A DNA stretch of 37,093 nucleotides from Microbacteriaceae bacterium (GTDB lineage Bacteria > Actinomycetota > Actinomycetes > Actinomycetales > Microbacteriaceae), in NCBI GenBank assembly GCA_947444785.1, contig CANFBG010000007.1, positions 1 to 37,093 on the forward strand, in the 5' to 3' direction. The stretch's first letter is position 1. Every line of letters starts with the position of its first letter. Under the pieces are notes generated by a model. It was given only the letters and a program-made list of their open reading frames with translations. It was not told the origin of the DNA and did not search any database. Below are positions 1-8,996 of this stretch, piece after piece. The position numbers and the translations under genes were made by a program.

Positions 1-979
1 CCTTACGCGCCGTCGCCATCCCCGCCAAGCTGACCAGGTCTGTCGCGGCCAGACTCGGCCAGCCGTTCAGCACATCGCGCCATCCGGCCGGAACAGCGGA
101 TGCGCCCCAGCGGGCACCCAGAAGGCCGCCCGCGATCGCCGCGACCGTATCGGTGTCATACCCGCCGCGAACGGCCGCCTCAAGCGCTCGAGCAAGGTGA
201 TTCGATGAAGCCTCGTCGCTCGGGGAATCAGGAGCCGTGACGTCGGTGCGGTTGATCGCCGACCATGCGCCCTGGAGGGCCTGAACAACCCAGCCGTTCT
301 TGGCGAAGTACTCGGGCGGATTCTGCTCACCCTCGTCGAGGCGATCGTTCCACAGCGCGGCCCGATCGGCCGGAAGAGATGCGACGGCGACACGCACGCC
401 GTCGAAGCTGCCGTGCAGCACGGCATGCCGGATGCCCAGGCTCCAGATGATGCAGGCCTCGACCGCGTCGCGGTGCGGATGGGTCAGCGCGGAGAGTGCC
501 GTGGCCGCCGCAACGAGTCCCTCGGCGTCATCGAGGTAGCCGAGTGCCACCGGGGCGATGCGCATGAGCGATCCGTTGCCGCTGGATCCATCCGGATACC
601 GACGGGTGTGGGCGGCCGCGGCTTCGGTCAGCCCCGCCGCGGTCTTCGTCGTCGCTGCGCGGAAGACAGTGCTGGTCTGAACGCCGACATCCTTCGAGGT
701 CTCGGCCCAACCGAGCCAGGCCGTCGCAATGCGGTCCAGAGTCGCCTCGTGGCGCAGGTCGCTGCCGAGGGCGACCTCCGTAAGGATCGGAATCGCCATG
801 GCGGTGTCATCGGTCCACTCCCCCGCCGCCCAGCCGATCGAGCCGCCGCCCGTCATCTCGACGGGCAGGTCGCTCGCGAGCGGTGGGTAGAACTCGTAGG
901 GGGCGCCGAGGGCATCGCCGGTTGCCATGGCGAGCATGATGCCGGCGGCGCAGTCACTCTGGGCTGGGTCGAGTTGCAT
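1..979 (-). CDS. ADP-ribosylglycohydrolase family protein (3' end beyond window)
   Basis: Minus-strand frame open from ATG at 979 to the window edge (absent from ORF track because no stop is in the window); reads MQLDPAQSDCAAGIMLAMATGDALGAPYEF...GEWTDDTAMAI...GGYDTDTVAAIAGGLLGARWG, typical ADP-ribosylglycohydrolase motifs. Confidence 0.9.
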   Translation of the reverse strand, partial: MQLDPAQSDCAAGIMLAMATGDALGAPYEFYPPLASDLPVEMTGGGSIGWAAGEWTDDTAMAIPILTEVALGSDLRHEATLDRIATAWLGWAETSKDVGVQTSTVFRAATTKTAAGLTEAAAAHTRRYPDGSSGNGSLMRIAPVALGYLDDAEGLVAAATALSALTHPHRDAVEACIIWSLGIRHAVLHGSFDGVRVAVASLPADRAALWNDRLDEGEQNPPEYFAKNGWVVQALQGAWSAINRTDVTAPDSPSDEASSNHLARALEAAVRGGYDTDTVAAIAGGLLGARWGASAVPAGWRDVLNGWPSLAATDLVSLAGMATARK

Positions 980-1236
980 GAGGTCCCCTTTGCGAGGCCG
1001 TGAGCGACCTCTGATTCGAAGTTAGACGACGCCACCGACAGCGGTCGCACAAGCGACTGGCGGATGTCGGCGGCTGGTTCTACCTTTGTCCCAGGTTCAC
1101 GAGCGACAACTTTCAGTACCTGGCTGGTTGTCCGGCAACCCCGTCCATCGACAGGGTGCCCCAGGGGAAGAACCGGCCCACCGGCATCCGCTCGTGGGCA
1201 AGTCGATGGAGGCACGTGTCTCCGGGAAGGCATCTC

Positions 1237-1746
1237 ATGCCTCAGGACGAATATTTCGAAGCCCACAACGCCGCCGGGGAAGCAGCCCACGCGATCTGGG
1301 GCGACATCCTGCACGAGCGACGTGTCGCCTGGTGTCGGGTGCAGCTCGACTTCCCTCCGGTCTGGTTCGGCACAATGCCGATGATCTTCACCAGTCGGGC
1401 GGTGCAAGAGAACAGCTACACAAACATGTCATCCTGGGTGGCTGTTGCCCACGCCTTCGAGGCCGTAGGGTTCAGCCCCGAGGACTACTACCTGCTGCGC
1501 CTGTGCCTGCCCGGTGAGCGCCGGCCCGAGCGAGCTCACCCCTTCATCACCGTAACTACCTCGCCCGGCGGCTTCGTCTGCCGCACCCTTGACGCCAACG
1601 ACTGGGCGCTCTGGCCCGATCTTCTGCGCTCCGGTATGACCCCGCTTCGGGCGACCAGCCTCGTGCTGAGCGGCGGAAACCCGATAACCCCCGACGGCTT
1701 CATCATGGACGGCACCGGCAAGGTGGTGCTCAGCACAGACGACTGA
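1237..1746 (+). CDS. hypothetical protein (orphan, ~169 aa)
   Basis: ORF with ATG at 1237 preceded by a purine-rich RBS (gggaagg); MPQDEYFEAHNAAGEAAHAIWGDILHERR...; no family recognised. Confidence 0.7.
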   Translation: MPQDEYFEAHNAAGEAAHAIWGDILHERRVAWCRVQLDFPPVWFGTMPMIFTSRAVQENSYTNMSSWVAVAHAFEAVGFSPEDYYLLRLCLPGERRPERAHPFITVTTSPGGFVCRTLDANDWALWPDLLRSGMTPLRATSLVLSGGNPITPDGFIMDGTGKVVLSTDD

Positions 1747-1806
1747 TCCGTTCGTCGCGGCCGGAACTGTGCCGGCGTTGGCCGGGAAGGGTGGTTCTTT
1801 GTTTTT

Positions 1807-1848
1807 CTGTGTTTGATTTTGACAAACAAAGATAAACACAGCTAATCT
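1807..1848 (+). promoter_or_regulatory. candidate fru operon promoter/operator: TTGACA (1819-1824), 18 bp, TAATCT (1843-1848), overlapped by nested inverted repeats
   Basis: AT-rich island in GC-rich DNA; ctgtgttt(1807-1814)/aaacacag(1834-1841) and tgtttg(1810-1815)/caaaca(1823-1828) inverted repeats around the -35. Confidence 0.6.
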
Positions 1849-1905
1849 CAGCTAAACCAAAAGCCACCCTTTCCAGTCGTAGTTCTCAGAGTCGAGGAGT
1901 CAATC

Positions 1906-2694
1906 GTGTTCGCAGAGGAGCGTCAGGGGCTCATCGCCGATCTGCTCGCCGGTGCCGGCCGGGTGCGGGTTTCCGATCTCGCGATCCACTTCGATGTCAC
2001 CCCCGAGACGGTTCGCAAGGACCTCTCCACGATGGAGGAGGCCGGCCAGCTGCGCCGCGTGCACGGTGGGGCCGTAGCCATCGACATGCAGAGCACGTTC
2101 GAGCCCAGCCTCGGCGAGCGCCAGACCCAGCGCCGAGACGAGAAGAGCCGCATCGCCGCCGCGGCCCGCGCCCTGATCCCTGCGAGCCGCACCGGGTCGA
2201 TCCTGCTCGACGCGGGCAGCACCACCGAGCATCTCGCCGAGTTGCTCATCGATTGGAAGCCCGCGAGCATCGGCGACCAGCTTCTCGTCATCACCAACGC
2301 CCTCCCCATCGCATCCAAGCTCTCCCGCAACGAGGAGATCCAGTTGCACATCCTGGGCGGGCTCGTGCGCGGGCTGACCAGCGCCGTCGTCGGCGCGGGA
2401 ACCATCGACCAGCTCGAGTCTCTTCGCCCCGATATCGCGTTCATCGGCACGAACGGAGTGGACGCCGGCTTCGGCTTCAGCACCCCGGATGCCGTGGAGG
2501 CCGCCGTCAAGAGCGCGATCGTGCGCTCCGCCCGACGCGTCGTCGCCCTCGCCGACTCGTCAAAACTCGATCAGGAAACCCTCGTGCGTTTCGCCGCCCT
2601 CTCAGAGATCGACACCCTCATCACCGACCAGCAGCCCTCCCCCGAACTCTCCGCAGCCCTCGCTGCGGCCAACGTCGAGGTCGTGATCGCATGA
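1906..2694 (+). CDS. DeoR/GlpR-family transcriptional regulator of fructose PTS operon
   Basis: N-terminal HTH (RVSDLAIHFDVTPETVRKDLSTMEEAGQLRRVHGGAV) and C-terminal DeoR sensor domain; first gene of fru/pts cluster. Confidence 0.9.
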   Translation: MFAEERQGLIADLLAGAGRVRVSDLAIHFDVTPETVRKDLSTMEEAGQLRRVHGGAVAIDMQSTFEPSLGERQTQRRDEKSRIAAAARALIPASRTGSILLDAGSTTEHLAELLIDWKPASIGDQLLVITNALPIASKLSRNEEIQLHILGGLVRGLTSAVVGAGTIDQLESLRPDIAFIGTNGVDAGFGFSTPDAVEAAVKSAIVRSARRVVALADSSKLDQETLVRFAALSEIDTLITDQQPSPELSAALAAANVEVVIA

Positions 2695-3662
2695 TCATCA
2701 CCCTGACCCCGAACCCCAGCCTCGACCGCACGATCGAACTCTCCGCGGCGCTGGCCCGCGGCGAGGTTCAGCGCGGACTCGCCTCCCACCAGGAGCCCGG
2801 CGGCAAGGGCGTCAACATCTGCCGCGCGCTGAAGGCCTCCGGCATCCCGACCCTCGCGATCCTGCCCGGCGACGAGGCCGACCCGGTGCTCACCTCGCTG
2901 GCCGCGCAGGGCATCCCGCACCGCGGTGTGGCCATCGGCGCGAGCCTGCGCAGCAATGTCGCCATTACCGAGCCGGATGGCACCACCACCAAGGTCAACG
3001 AGCCGGGACCGGCGCTGTCGCCTGACCAGCAGGCCGCGCTGATCGACCTTGTTCTCACCGAGGCCGAGGGAGCCAGCTGGCTCGTGCTCGCCGGATCCCT
3101 TCCCCCGGGAGTGCCCGCGACGTTCTACTCCGAAATCACCGACCGGCTCCGCGCCCGCTACGGCGCTGCCGCTCCCCGGGTCGCCGTCGACTCCTCCGGA
3201 GCGCCGCTGGCCGCCGTCGTTTCATCCCTGCCCGACCTGCTGAAGCCGAATGCCGAGGAGCTCGCCGAACTGACCGGTCTCTTCGATGCCGATGCGCTCG
3301 AGGCCGATCCGCAGCTCACCGTTTCGGCGGCGCGCACCCTCATCGACGCCGGAGTGGGCGCAGTCCTTGCCACCCTCGGAGCCAAGGGGGCAGTGCTCGT
3401 GACCGCCGAGGGCGCCTGGCTCGCCCAGACGCCTCCGATGATCGCCGTCAGCACCGTCGGCGCAGGCGACTCGGCCCTGGCCGGATTCCTCCTGAGAAGC
3501 GCCGCTGGCGCATCCGCCCTCGATTGCCTGAGCCAGGCCGCAGCGCATGGTGCCGCCGCGGCCGCTCTTCCCGGTTCCACCGTTCCCTCCCTCGATGAGA
3601 CCCATCCCGAGTCCGTCACAGTGACGAGCTTGGCCCTTGCCCCCGTATCCCCCGTTTCCTAA
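2691..3662 (+). CDS. fruK: 1-phosphofructokinase (PfkB family)
   Basis: MIITLTPNPSLDRTIEL...GGKGVNICRALKASG...STVGAGDSALAGFL; ATGA overlap with upstream regulator. Confidence 0.92.
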   Translation: MIITLTPNPSLDRTIELSAALARGEVQRGLASHQEPGGKGVNICRALKASGIPTLAILPGDEADPVLTSLAAQGIPHRGVAIGASLRSNVAITEPDGTTTKVNEPGPALSPDQQAALIDLVLTEAEGASWLVLAGSLPPGVPATFYSEITDRLRARYGAAAPRVAVDSSGAPLAAVVSSLPDLLKPNAEELAELTGLFDADALEADPQLTVSAARTLIDAGVGAVLATLGAKGAVLVTAEGAWLAQTPPMIAVSTVGAGDSALAGFLLRSAAGASALDCLSQAAAHGAAAAALPGSTVPSLDETHPESVTVTSLALAPVSPVS

Positions 3663-3675
3663 CGAAAGACACCCC

Positions 3676-5697
3676 ATGAGTCAACTGATCACCCCGGAGC
3701 TCATCGCTCTGGATGCAGACCTCGGCTCCGAGCCCGCCGGCGTTATTCGCAGGCTCGCCGAGCTCGTCGTCGAATCCGGTCGCGCCACCGGCGTCGAGGC
3801 GCTGTTCGCCGATGCGATCGCCCGCGAGGCCAAGACGGCCACCGGCATCCCCGGCGGCCTTGCCATCCCGCACTGCCGCTCGGCCGCAGTCTCTGAGCCG
3901 ACCCTCGCGGTCGCCCGTCTCTCCACGCCCGTTGATTTCGGCGCGAAAGACGGTCCCGCCGACCTCGTGTTCTTCATCGCCGCCCCCGAGGGCGCCGACC
4001 AGGCGCACCTCAAACTGCTGTCGACGCTCGCCCGCTCGCTGATGAAGAAGCCCTTCACCGCGTCTCTTCGCGCTGCAGCCTCCGCGGCCGAGATCGTCAC
4101 CCTCGTTGACGCTGTCCTCGCTGTCCCGGCAGCCGCCACCGGAACCGCCCCCGCGGCCCCGACGGCCGCATCCGCAACGGGAACCGGCACGGCTACCGCG
4201 ACCAAGCGCATCGTCGCCATCACCGCCTGCCCGACGGGCATTGCCCACACCTATATGGCCGCCGACGCCCTCGTCGCCGCGGCCAAGGAACTCGGAGTCG
4301 ACCTGCAGGTGGAGACCCAGGGCTCCGGTGGCGTCACGCCGCTCGATCCCGCCGTCATCGCCGCAGCCGACGCGGTGATCTTCGCGGTCGACGTCGACGT
4401 TCGCGGCCGCGAGCGTTTCGCGGGCCTCCCCGTCATCCAGGTTCCCGTCAAGCGCGGAATCGACGAGCCGACCAAGCTCATCCAGGATGCTCTCGCCGCA
4501 GCCCTGGATCCCAACTCGCGTCGCGTCGCGGGCGGCACCGGCACTGCCGCGGCCCCCGAGGAGAAGGCCAGCCTGAACTTCGGCCAGAACCTCAAGCGCG
4601 CGCTGCTCACCGGCGTCTCCTACATGATCCCGTTCGTGGCCGGCGGAGGGCTGCTCATCGCCCTCGGCTTCCTGTTCGGCGGCTACGAGATCACCAAGAT
4701 CGCCGACACGGTCGTGCTGCAGAACAGCCTCGCAAACCTGCCCGAGGGCGGCCTCGCCATCTACCTCGGTGCGGTCTTCTTCAAGATCGGCGCCCTCTCG
4801 ATGGGCTTTCTCGTTCCGGCACTCGCCGGCTACATCGCGTTCGCCATCGCCGACCGCCCGGGCATCGCCCCCGGCTTCGTCGCCGGTGCCGTTGCCGGCT
4901 TCATGGGTGCAGGATTCCTCGGCGGCATCGTCGGTGGACTCCTCGCCGGTGTCGTCGCGGCGAGCTTCGCAAAGCTCGACGTCCCGCGCTGGCTGCGCAG
5001 CCTGATGCCCGTCGTGATCATCCCGCTCGTCGCCTCGATCATCGCCTCGGGCCTGATGATCCTCGTGCTCGGCGGACCGATCGCCTTCCTCACGGTCGCG
5101 CTCAGCGCCTGGCTCTCCGGGCTGACCGGCGCCTCCGCGGTGCTGCTCGGCATCATCCTCGGCCTCATGATGGCCTTCGACCTGGGCGGGCCCGTCAACA
5201 AGGTCGCCTACGCCTTCGCCGTCGCCGGTCTCGGCGCGGCAACCATTGGCAATCAGGCCCCGTGGCAGATCATGGCCGCCGTCATGGCCGCCGGTATGGT
5301 GCCGCCGCTCGCGATGGCCCTCGCGACCGTGCTCGACAAGAAGCTCTTCACCGTCACCGAGCGCGAGAACGGCAAGGCGGCCTGGCTGCTCGGCGCATCC
5401 TTCATCTCCGAGGGTGCCATCCCGTTCGCCGCGGCGGACGTCTTCCGCGTCATCCCCGCCTCGATGATCGGTGCGGCCACAACGGGCGCGCTCAGCATGG
5501 CGTGGGGCGTCGGAAGCAAGGCTCCGCACGGCGGAATCTTCGTCTTCTTCGCCATCGACAACGTGATCGGCTTCGTCGCCGCCATCCTGATCGGCACCGT
5601 GGTGTCGGCCGTCGCCGTCATCGCGCTGAAGCGCTACGCCGTGAAGAAGCCCGTCATTCAGGATGCCGCTGCCCCCGTCGAGTTGGTCTCCGCGTAA
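3676..5697 (+). CDS. fruA: PTS fructose transporter subunit IIABC
   Basis: EIIA (IPHCRS), EIIB (ITACPTGIAHTYMAADAL) and EIIC membrane domain in one polypeptide; start ATG at 3676. Confidence 0.93.
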   Translation: MSQLITPELIALDADLGSEPAGVIRRLAELVVESGRATGVEALFADAIAREAKTATGIPGGLAIPHCRSAAVSEPTLAVARLSTPVDFGAKDGPADLVFFIAAPEGADQAHLKLLSTLARSLMKKPFTASLRAAASAAEIVTLVDAVLAVPAAATGTAPAAPTAASATGTGTATATKRIVAITACPTGIAHTYMAADALVAAAKELGVDLQVETQGSGGVTPLDPAVIAAADAVIFAVDVDVRGRERFAGLPVIQVPVKRGIDEPTKLIQDALAAALDPNSRRVAGGTGTAAAPEEKASLNFGQNLKRALLTGVSYMIPFVAGGGLLIALGFLFGGYEITKIADTVVLQNSLANLPEGGLAIYLGAVFFKIGALSMGFLVPALAGYIAFAIADRPGIAPGFVAGAVAGFMGAGFLGGIVGGLLAGVVAASFAKLDVPRWLRSLMPVVIIPLVASIIASGLMILVLGGPIAFLTVALSAWLSGLTGASAVLLGIILGLMMAFDLGGPVNKVAYAFAVAGLGAATIGNQAPWQIMAAVMAAGMVPPLAMALATVLDKKLFTVTERENGKAAWLLGASFISEGAIPFAAADVFRVIPASMIGAATTGALSMAWGVGSKAPHGGIFVFFAIDNVIGFVAAILIGTVVSAVAVIALKRYAVKKPVIQDAAAPVELVSA

Positions 5698-5773
5698 CAG
5701 CGCGGCACCCGCAGGACACCGCAGCACCGCAGCATCCATCACCGCATTTCCGCACAAGAATCGAAGGCAGCCC

Positions 5774-7477
5774 GTGGAGAATTTCCAAGGAGTAGGCGTC
5801 AGCCCCGGACGAATCATCGGATCCGTCCGGCAGATGCCGCACCCCATCAGCGAACCGCCCCGGGATGAGAAGCTCGCCGGGGCGACGACGGCCGAAGACG
5901 CCGTCGCCGCCCTGCGGGCTGCCTCGAAGCTTGTGCACGCCGAACTGAAGTCCCGCGCCGAGACCGCGAGCGGGGCCGCCAAGGACGTTCTGGAGGCGAC
6001 CGCACTGATGGCCGCCGACCCGATGCTGATCAAGGGCGCCGTCAAGATCATCAACACCGGCACGTCCGCCGAACGCGCGATCTGGGAGGCGGGGGCCTCG
6101 GTCGCCGAGATGCTGCACAATCTCGGCGGCTACATGGCGGAGCGGGCAACCGATGTCCTGGACGTCCGCGCCCGCATCGTCGCGTCCCTTCGCGGCGTAG
6201 CAGCTCCGGGCATCCCCGCCTCGGATACCCCGTTCGTCCTGATCGCGGACGACCTGGCTCCGGCCGACACCGCCACCCTCGACCCGGCCAAGGTGCTCGC
6301 CCTCGTCACCTCCGGCGGCGGACCGCAGTCTCACACCGCCATCATCGCCCGCTCCCTCGGCCTGCCCGCCGTCGTCGCCGCGCACGGCGTCACTTCGCTG
6401 CCGGATGGCGCATCCGTCTTCGTCGACGGCGCCTCAGGCCTCGTCGCCACGAACCCCGACGCCGCGCAGGTCGACGCCGTCGCCGCCTGGGCGAAGACCG
6501 CCAGCGCCCTCTCGCAGTTCGACGGAAACTGTCGCACCGCCGACGGCCATCTCGTGCCGCTGCTCGCCAACGTGGGCGGCGCAGCCGAGGCCGTGACCGC
6601 CGCCGCGGCCGGGGCCCAGGGCGTAGGACTTCTTCGCACGGAGTTCTGCTTCCTCGACCGTGAGACCGAGCCGTCGATCGACGAGCAGGTCGCGGAGTAC
6701 CGCGGCGTGTTCGATGCATTCCCCGGCCGGAAGGTCGTCGTTCGCACGCTCGATGCCGGCGCCGACAAGCCCCTGCCGTTTCTCACCGACAGCAGCGAGC
6801 CGAACCCGGCCCTGGGCATCCGCGGCTACCGCACCGACCTCACGTCCCCCGGCGTACTCGAGCGCCAGCTCGAGGCCATCGCCCTGGCCGCGGCCGTCTC
6901 TGACGCCGACGTCTGGGTCATGGCCCCCATGATCGCAACCCCCGACGAGGCCGAACACTTCGCCGGCCTCTGCGCCGCGGCCGGACTCACGACCCCCGGC
7001 GTCATGGTGGAGGTTCCCTCGGCGGCGCTCACGGCCGAGACGATCCTGGCCCCCGTGAAGTTCGCGAGCCTCGGCACCAACGACCTGACGCAGTACACGA
7101 TGGCGGCCGACCGGCAGCTCGGCCCGTTGGCCGCACTGAACAACCCGTGGCAGCCTGCTGTTCTTCGCCTGGTGCACCTGACGGTCGCCGGCTCGACAGC
7201 CGAGGCCGCGACTCGCGGCGATGATGCCGCCAAGCCCGTCGGCGTGTGCGGTGAGGCAGCGGCAGACCCGGCCCTCGCGGTCGTGCTCGTCGGCCTTGGG
7301 GTCAGTACCCTGTCGATGACCTCCCGGTCGCTCTCCGCTGTCGCCACGGTGCTGGCCACGATCACACTGGTCGAGGCCCAGAGCCTCGCGTCCCTCGCCC
7401 TGTCCGCCCCGAACGCCATCGAGGCACGCAATCGCGTTCGCGCCCGGTTGCCGATCCTCGATCAGCTCGGCCTCTAG
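5774..7477 (+). CDS. ptsI: phosphoenolpyruvate-protein phosphotransferase (PTS Enzyme I)
   Basis: GTG start at 5774 (VENFQGVGVSPGRIIG); SGGGPQSHTAIIARSLGLPAVV active-site region; SLGTNDLTQYTMAADR C-terminal signature. Confidence 0.92.
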   Translation: MENFQGVGVSPGRIIGSVRQMPHPISEPPRDEKLAGATTAEDAVAALRAASKLVHAELKSRAETASGAAKDVLEATALMAADPMLIKGAVKIINTGTSAERAIWEAGASVAEMLHNLGGYMAERATDVLDVRARIVASLRGVAAPGIPASDTPFVLIADDLAPADTATLDPAKVLALVTSGGGPQSHTAIIARSLGLPAVVAAHGVTSLPDGASVFVDGASGLVATNPDAAQVDAVAAWAKTASALSQFDGNCRTADGHLVPLLANVGGAAEAVTAAAAGAQGVGLLRTEFCFLDRETEPSIDEQVAEYRGVFDAFPGRKVVVRTLDAGADKPLPFLTDSSEPNPALGIRGYRTDLTSPGVLERQLEAIALAAAVSDADVWVMAPMIATPDEAEHFAGLCAAAGLTTPGVMVEVPSAALTAETILAPVKFASLGTNDLTQYTMAADRQLGPLAALNNPWQPAVLRLVHLTVAGSTAEAATRGDDAAKPVGVCGEAAADPALAVVLVGLGVSTLSMTSRSLSAVATVLATITLVEAQSLASLALSAPNAIEARNRVRARLPILDQLGL

Positions 7478-7520
7478 CCTGTTGAACCCCCGGCACCACC
7501 CCGCAACCCTTGGAGTAAGA

Positions 7521-7799
7521 ATGTTTGAGCGCAACGCCATCATCGCCAGCAGTGCAGGCCTGCACGCCCGCCCCGCCGCAATCTTCGCCGAGGCCGCCGG
7601 CGCCATCGACATCGAGGTCACGATTGCCCTCGCGAGCGATGCGGCGGAAGACGCCATGGACGCCTCGAGCATCCTGTCGCTGATGAGCCTCGGAGCCGGC
7701 CCCGGCGAGGTCGTCGTCCTTCGCGCAGAGGGCCCGGGCGCGGAGGCCGCGCTGGCCTCCCTCGCCCTGATCCTCGAAACCGACCACGACGCCGCGTAA
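7521..7799 (+). CDS. ptsH: HPr phosphocarrier protein
   Basis: SSAGLHARPAAIFAEAA phosphohistidine motif; SSILSLMSLGA Ser-46-like region; directly downstream of ptsI. Confidence 0.92.
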   Translation: MFERNAIIASSAGLHARPAAIFAEAAGAIDIEVTIALASDAAEDAMDASSILSLMSLGAGPGEVVVLRAEGPGAEAALASLALILETDHDAA

Positions 7800-7805
7800 C
7801 ACACA

Positions 7806-7872
7806 CCGTTTTCAGGCCATAGCCGCAGCCGACCGCCTAGGGCGGTCGAGCGCGGCTATGGCCTGAAAACGG
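7806..7872. terminator. large perfect hairpin between convergent genes (bidirectional terminator or intergenic palindrome)
   Basis: 21-bp perfect arms ccgttttcaggccatagccgc (7806-7826) / gcggctatggcctgaaaacgg (7852-7872) plus inner 7-bp stem gaccgcc/ggcggtc with loop tag; no U-tract. Confidence 0.65.
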
Positions 7873-7875
7873 ACG

Positions 7876-8904
7876 CTACTGGACGGCGCCGGACTCCGCC
7901 CAGAGGTTGATTCCGCTCTCCACGGCGTACTCGTCGATCGCGGCGAGCTCCTCGGCGGTGAACGAGAGGTTCGCGACGGCGGCGAGGTTCGCCTCGAGCT
8001 GGGCAACCGAGGATGCGCCGACCAGCGCCGATGTGAGGCCCTTGTTCCGAAGCGTCCACGCGATGGCCAGCTGGGCGAGGCTCTGGCCGCGGTTCTCGGC
8101 GATGTCTGTGAGGGCCCTGATGCCGGCGAGCGTCGAATCGTTCACCATGTTCTTCTGCATCGAGCCTTCGCGGGCTGCCCGGGCGTCCGTCGGGATGCCC
8201 TTCAGGTAGCGGTCGGTCAACAGGCCCTGCGCGAGCGGGGAGAACGCGATGCAGCCGACACCCAGGTCTTCGAGGGTGTCCAGCAGCTCGTCCTCGACCC
8301 AGCGGTTGAACATCGAGTACGACGGCTGGTGGATGAGCAGGGGCGTACCGAGGTCGGCCAGAATGGCGGCTGCCCGGCGAGTGCGCTCGGGGGAGTACGA
8401 CGAGATTCCCGCGTAGAGCGCCTTGCCGGAGGTCACGGCGGTGTGCAGCGCCCCCATCGTCTCCTCCAGCGGGGTGTCCGGGTCGGCGCGGTGCGAATAG
8501 AAGATGTCCACATAGTCGAGGCCCATGCGCTCAAGCGACTGGTCGAGGCTCGCGAGCAGGTACTTGCGCGAGCCGTGGTTGCCGTAGGGCCCCGCCCACA
8601 TGTCGTAGCCGGCCTTGGAAGAGATGACCATCTCGTCGCGGTAGGGCGCGAAGTCACGCCGCAGGTGCTCACCGAAGTTACTCTCGGCACTGCCGTAGGG
8701 CGGGCCGTAGTTGTTCGCGAGATCGATGTGGGTCACGCCGAGGTCAAAGGCCCGGCGCAGGATCTGCTGCTGGCGGTCGAACGGCACGTCGTGGCCGAAG
8801 TTCTGCCACAGACCGAGCGATACGGCGGGCAGCAGAAGCCCGCTCCGTCCGGTTCGGCGATAGGGCATGGAGTCATAGCGGTTCTCAGCGGCGAGATAGG
8901 TCAT
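7876..8904 (-). CDS. aldo/keto reductase, L-glyceraldehyde 3-phosphate reductase-like (YghZ type)
   Basis: MPYRRTGRSGLLLPAVSLGLWQNFG...THIDLANNYGPPYGSAESNFG...GLDYVDIFYSHRADPDTPLEETMGAL. Confidence 0.9.
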   Translation of the reverse strand: MTYLAAENRYDSMPYRRTGRSGLLLPAVSLGLWQNFGHDVPFDRQQQILRRAFDLGVTHIDLANNYGPPYGSAESNFGEHLRRDFAPYRDEMVISSKAGYDMWAGPYGNHGSRKYLLASLDQSLERMGLDYVDIFYSHRADPDTPLEETMGALHTAVTSGKALYAGISSYSPERTRRAAAILADLGTPLLIHQPSYSMFNRWVEDELLDTLEDLGVGCIAFSPLAQGLLTDRYLKGIPTDARAAREGSMQKNMVNDSTLAGIRALTDIAENRGQSLAQLAIAWTLRNKGLTSALVGASSVAQLEANLAAVANLSFTAEELAAIDEYAVESGINLWAESGAVQ

Positions 8905-8996
8905 ATTCCTATGCTTTCATGCGCCGGGAGCCTCCGTCGACACCCGTATTGAGCGTGCTGGGTTTGGTGTTCCCAGAGAAGGGCTAACGTTGTAAT

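Noticed and set aside
3616-6120. 834-aa minus-strand ORF antisense to fruA/ptsI
   Set aside because: Low-complexity Gly/Asp/Glu/Arg-rich translation expected from antisense of high-GC coding DNA; the plus strand clearly encodes fruA and ptsI.
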